NCBI GenBank assembly: GCA_000437215.1
Contig: FR898615.1
Coordinates: 1 to 16,618 of the forward strand
Length of the DNA stretch: 16,618 bases
Source: Clostridium sp. CAG:440
GTDB taxonomy: Bacteria > Bacillota > Clostridia > TANB77 > CAG-508
Direction: 5' to 3'
Shown: positions 13,763-16,618 of the stretch, one piece after another
How positions within the stretch are numbered: position 1 is the stretch's first letter
Layout of the letters: every line of letters begins with the position of its first letter
The notes under the pieces: model-generated
The model's input: the letters and a program-made list of their open reading frames with translations, nothing else
The model's database searches: none
Told to the model about the DNA's origin: nothing
Translations under genes and position numbers: made by a program

Positions 13763-14140
13763 TTATACATAAATCAACTCGTTATATATAATTTCTTCTG
13801 CAATACTTTTAATAGAGTCCATTGCTGATACCCAAGCTAATTGATTTTTTTGTTTCAATTCTTCTGTTATATCTTCTTTTTTTACTAACTCATTTATCAT
13901 AAAACCTAATCTTTTTTCGGCTATTTCTTGTACTTCTTTTAGATGTTTATTAAGTGTTCCTTTTGTAGACATTATCATATATTCTGCTTTTTTATTTGTT
14001 TTTAGATAGTTTAATCTTGCTCTACCATACTTATTTAATTCTAGTTTTTCTTTTTCTAATACTAGATTTGGCATATAATAATCGCCTTGTTTTATATATT
14101 CAATTCCATATCTATTTTGTTTTATCTCTTTATTTTCCAT
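13763..14140 (-). CDS. tnpV: TnpV transposon-encoded protein
   Basis: 125 residues of the TnpV family (PF14198) found in Tn4451-type integrative elements. Visible features: YYMPNLVLEKEKLELNKYGRARLNYLK near 22-47, LNKHLKEVQEIAEKRLGFMINELVKKEDITEELK, and the typical end NQLAWVSAMDSIKSIAEEIIYNELIYV. Its exact role is not established; it always accompanies a large serine recombinase and mobilization genes. ATG 14140 is set by GGAGG nine bases upstream, and the gene begins 26 bases after the recombinase stop, so the two are likely co-transcribed. Confidence 0.9.
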   Translation of the reverse strand: MENKEIKQNRYGIEYIKQGDYYMPNLVLEKEKLELNKYGRARLNYLKTNKKAEYMIMSTKGTLNKHLKEVQEIAEKRLGFMINELVKKEDITEELKQKNQLAWVSAMDSIKSIAEEIIYNELIYV

Positions 14141-14166
14141 TTAATTTTACCTCCATAATTTTATTT

Positions 14167-15997
14167 TTAACTAACTTTTTCTCGTTCTTTTACACGAATT
14201 TCGCCTATAATATGATTATCTTTTTGAATAGGAAAGCTCTTGTCATTAGCAATTAATTCTACGAGTTTGAATAATCTTTCTCCTTTTTCATTTTTGTATT
14301 GCATCCTATAATATTTCTTTTGGTAACCCTTTTTAGGTGCGTCTGGTCTATCTAATTCATAGTATGAAACCTCATAATAATCGCTTAATCTGTTCATATA
14401 TTCTTGTAGTTCTTTCTTATCCATTTGTACTGTTGTAGTAATTGTAGATTCTTCTTTTCCTATGGTGCAAGGAGATGCAAAATCAAACATTCCATATTCT
14501 AAAATTTTACAAATTTGCTCAATAAAACTACTTCTAAATTTTATATTTACTAATTCATAGGAGCCTTTTTCGTTTTTATCAATCGTAATATTTTCTATGA
14601 ATTTTGAAATAAATTCTTGTTTTTCTTCTTTTGTTTTATTACTCCATTGAAGCATTAACATATTATAAAATTCATTAGAACGAATTAATTTTTCTTTTTC
14701 TACATCTCTATCAGCCATTATTTGCTGTGGGGAAAAGGTCTGCTTATTTAAGTCTATTGCTTGAATTCTTTTTTCTTCTAACAGATTTAATTTTTCTTTA
14801 ATTACTCTATATTCTTCAGAGAAATCATTTACTTCTACAATTCCTTTTATATATGCTTCTTTAATTCTATCCTTTTGTTTTTTCAAATTTGCAATTTCTT
14901 TATCTAGTTTTGCTGTATCTCGTTCTTTTTTATCTGCTAAAACAGGGAAGAAATATTGCTTTACTGTCATATCATATTCTATTAAATTCATAATTAAATC
15001 TATTGTTACATCTTCAATTAAATCTTCTCTTAAATATAGCTTACAGTCTGTGCAATGATAATACATATATTTCTTCTTTTTTCCACCTGCTCCTTTGCAA
15101 GTCATTAGCTTACCACATTTAGGACAAATCAACTTTTGCATAAAGATATAAACTCTATCTCTGCAAAATGCTCTTTGATTTTTTTCTTTTTGGGCTTGTA
15201 CCTCATCAAACATGGCTCTTGAAATAATTGGCTCTACAACATCTCTATAAATAACTGGCTCTTTTCCTTGTTCTTTGCCAACTCTTTTAAACCTTTCATA
15301 ATCTCCCATATAGATTTTATTGTTTATCATTTTCTCTATGGTGGAATCTTTCCAATTTGCTTTAGTAGATGTTGGTACTCGTTCTTCATTTAGAATATTT
15401 GCTATTGTTTGATAGCTTTTGCCTTCAAGATACATATTAAATATTCTAATTACCAAATCTTTTGTAGTTTCATCAATTATCATTTTTTTGCCTTCTCTTT
15501 TGTAGCCGAGTGGACACCTATTAGGGATATGACCAGATTTTATTGCACCTGTTAAGCCAAATTTTGTTCTTTCACTAACTATCTCAATTTCTAATTGTGA
15601 TAATACTGTTAGCATACGCACAAAGAATCTTCCGTTAGCAGTCGAGGTATTTACATCATCTCTATCGCAAACGAGGTAGCAATTGTGCTTTTCTAGGTCT
15701 GATATTAGCACTTCTAAATCTCTTACAGACCTTGTAACTCTATCTAGCTTGTAGGCTACAATATAATTGATTTTTCCTGCTCTCATGTCTGTTAGCATTT
15801 GCTGAAAAGCTGGTCTGTGTTCCATATCTTTTGCACTAATTCCTGCATCTTTGTAAACCTTGAATATCTCATATTCCTTATACTTACAAAGTTGTTTTAG
15901 TTTTTCTTCCTGTTCTCCTAAACTAAATCCGTTCTCTTGCTTGATCTTCTGTACTTACACGAATATAAATTCCTGCCTTTTTTGTTTCTCCATTCAT
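14167..15997 (-). CDS. Large serine recombinase (TnpX-like) with a +1 frameshift site
   Basis: It excises and integrates the element by serine-mediated strand exchange. ATG 15997 opens with MNGETKKAGIYIRVSTEDQARE; the nucleophile is Ser15 in RVS. The zero frame then reads CGG ATT TAG (15931-15923) and stops. Skipping C15931 gives Gly-Phe-Ser-Leu-Gly, the family's usual R-E-G-F/Y-S motif, and stays open to 14167, about 609 residues in all. Catalytic-domain arginines follow in AYKLDRVTRS (about 86 and 89), then the recombinase domain (PLGYKREGKK), a zinc ribbon with Cys 291/294 and 315/318 (CPKC, CTDC), a coiled coil near 370-410, and a basic C-terminus. AAGGAGGAG lies upstream of the start. 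Without the shift only a 24-residue peptide is made. Confidence 0.9.
15928..15934 (-). promoter_or_regulatory. Candidate +1 recoding site in the serine recombinase (GAA CGG A)
   Basis: GAA (15934-15932), CGG (15931-15929), then A. Skipping C15931 reads GGA and restores the conserved AREGFSLGEQ motif. Third case of the same CGG-A context. Confidence 0.5.
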
Positions 15998-16042
15998 TTT
16001 TATAAATACTCCTCCTTCCAAATTATGAATAGAAAGGCAACT

Positions 16043-16084
16043 AAAAAAGTGCCACATAGCATAGGTTTGGCTATTAGCACTTTA
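16043..16084 (-). terminator. Terminator-like hairpin in the recombinase leader (possible attenuator)
   Basis: On the minus strand AAAGTGC pairs with GCACTTT, with a second inner pairing TAATAGC/GCTATGT, around an 8-9 base loop, ending in six T. It lies about 45 bases upstream of ATG 15997, so it would act as a leader terminator controlling the recombinase, or it marks the element's end. Confidence 0.5.
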
Positions 16085-16189
16085 GAGTTTTATATTTATT
16101 ATTAACTATCTCTTTAATTCTTTTAAAAAAAACAAATAAACCAATATAGTATAATTTTTTTAAACTCTAAAATGTTTTGCCGTTTTCTC

Positions 16190-16462
16190 CTATGATATGT
16201 ATTCTTGTAACTTGGACATTGGATACTTTGTCCTTAAATCTGTTACGTAGAAGTAATCATGTTTGTTAAAGAATAACAATAATTTGTTATTTATGATTAC
16301 TCTATGGGGCTCTACATACGCTAAATTCGTATGTTCAATTATTCTTAAACACCCAGTTATAATTTCGGGTTGTTGTTTAATGGAGTTTATACGACACGCC
16401 CACTTGATTTTAGAGTGTAATTCATCACTCATATTGATTTGTTTTTTGATTATGTTTAACAT
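16190..16462 (-). CDS. Small unknown protein (90 aa)
   Basis: Not recognised. From ATG 16462 it reads MLNIIKKQINMSDELHSKIKWACRI..., a Lys-rich helical start, then a middle with two Cys, and a more beta-like end (RVIINNKLLLFFNKHDYFYVTDLR). AAAGGAGG lies 13 bases before this ATG, a long spacing; a TTG at 16489 in frame would translate through the RBS and is less likely. No TM segment. It lies upstream of the recombinase leader, so it is either the last gene at the right end of the mobile element or just outside it. Confidence 0.5.
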   Translation of the reverse strand: MLNIIKKQINMSDELHSKIKWACRINSIKQQPEIITGCLRIIEHTNLAYVEPHRVIINNKLLLFFNKHDYFYVTDLRTKYPMSKLQEYIS

Positions 16463-16499
16463 AATATCACAAAAACCTCCTTTTTTCAATAGTTTAAGT

Positions 16500-16530
16500 C
16501 AAAAAAATTCCAACTCCTAAGAGTTGGAAT
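16500..16530 (-). terminator. Intrinsic terminator for a gene beyond the right edge
   Basis: A 10-bp perfect stem ATTCCAACTC (16507-16516) / GAGTTGGAAT (16521-16530) with a CTAA loop, followed on the minus strand by seven T. It should end transcription coming from beyond 16531. Confidence 0.85.
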
Positions 16531-16618
16531 AAGATTTTTGTGTTCATCAAAATTTTTATAGCCTTAAAATTAAGTTATATCAAGGCTTTCAAAAAGTTCG
16601 ACGAAAATTGCTTGTGGT
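16531..16618. other. Right-edge stretch, no clear gene
   Basis: It holds a spaced inverted repeat AGCCTT (16560-16565) / AAGGCT (16582-16587). On the minus strand an open frame from the edge ends at TGA 16591-16589 after nine codons, which may be the very end of a gene outside the window; the terminator at 16500-16530 fits that. Too short to identify. Confidence 0.25.

Noticed and set aside
1..16618. CRISPR arrays, tRNA or rRNA genes
   Set aside because: No regularly spaced repeats and no tRNA cloverleaf or rRNA-like sequence seen on either strand.
16589..16618. Partial tyrosine-integrase C-terminus at the right edge (…NFRRTF)
   Set aside because: Only nine codons are visible; resemblance is too slight to name a family.

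Overview
The window is very AT-rich DNA with strong AGGAGG-type ribosome binding sites, A/T-ending codons and clostridial-type genes (RF2, XTP pyrophosphatase, MntP, RlmD, DUF2207, a Tn4451-type mobilizable element). It fits an uncultured or gut-type member of the Clostridia. Nearly all genes are on the minus strand; one GNAT-like gene is on the plus strand.

Layout, left to right. 1-1103: prfB (RF2), running off the left edge, with the usual UGA +1 frameshift and a second, unexpected +1 break just before the GGQ motif. 1192-1332: a 46-residue membrane peptide. 1417-2457: a broken mntP overlapping rdgB. 2508-2786: a short transposase start joined in frame to the tail of a membrane protein, both remnants. 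2880-6546: a run of small accessory genes (PH-like, membrane-anchored, coiled-coil, SUFU, DUF4272 and a truncated Tdi1/DUF1851 piece) that looks like orphan toxin-immunity genes. 6635-8613: rlmD and a GNAT-like gene, divergent from a clear back-to-back promoter pair. 8631-9869: a DUF2207-type membrane protein. 10056-10847: a gene of unknown function with much higher GC and its own promoter and terminators, probably acquired. 11000-11836: dinD, carrying a 28-bp perfect palindrome. 11924-15997: the core of an integrative mobilizable element (relaxase, MobC, candidate oriT, TnpV, large serine recombinase). 16190-16462: a small unknown gene.

The most striking signal is shared by three unrelated genes. 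prfB, the relaxase and the serine recombinase are each split by one apparent extra base, and the context is the same each time: the zero-frame codon is CGG followed by A, and skipping the C (C|GGA) restores the conserved downstream frame with a Gly codon. I found no other in-frame CGG in the native-looking minus-strand genes. Two CGG codons followed by T (GNAT-like codon 4; high-GC gene codon 20) are apparently read in frame. The simplest biological model is that CGG is poorly decoded or has no tRNA here, and that ribosomes slip +1 at CGG-A onto tRNA-Gly(UCC). The main alternative is a context-specific sequencing or assembly error. RF2 is essential and is broken without the shift, so true gene decay is hard to accept at that locus.

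How the genes fit together: MobC, the relaxase and oriT would give mobilization in trans, and the serine recombinase with TnpV would handle excision and integration. The immunity-like island has no toxin in the window. The rest are housekeeping genes.
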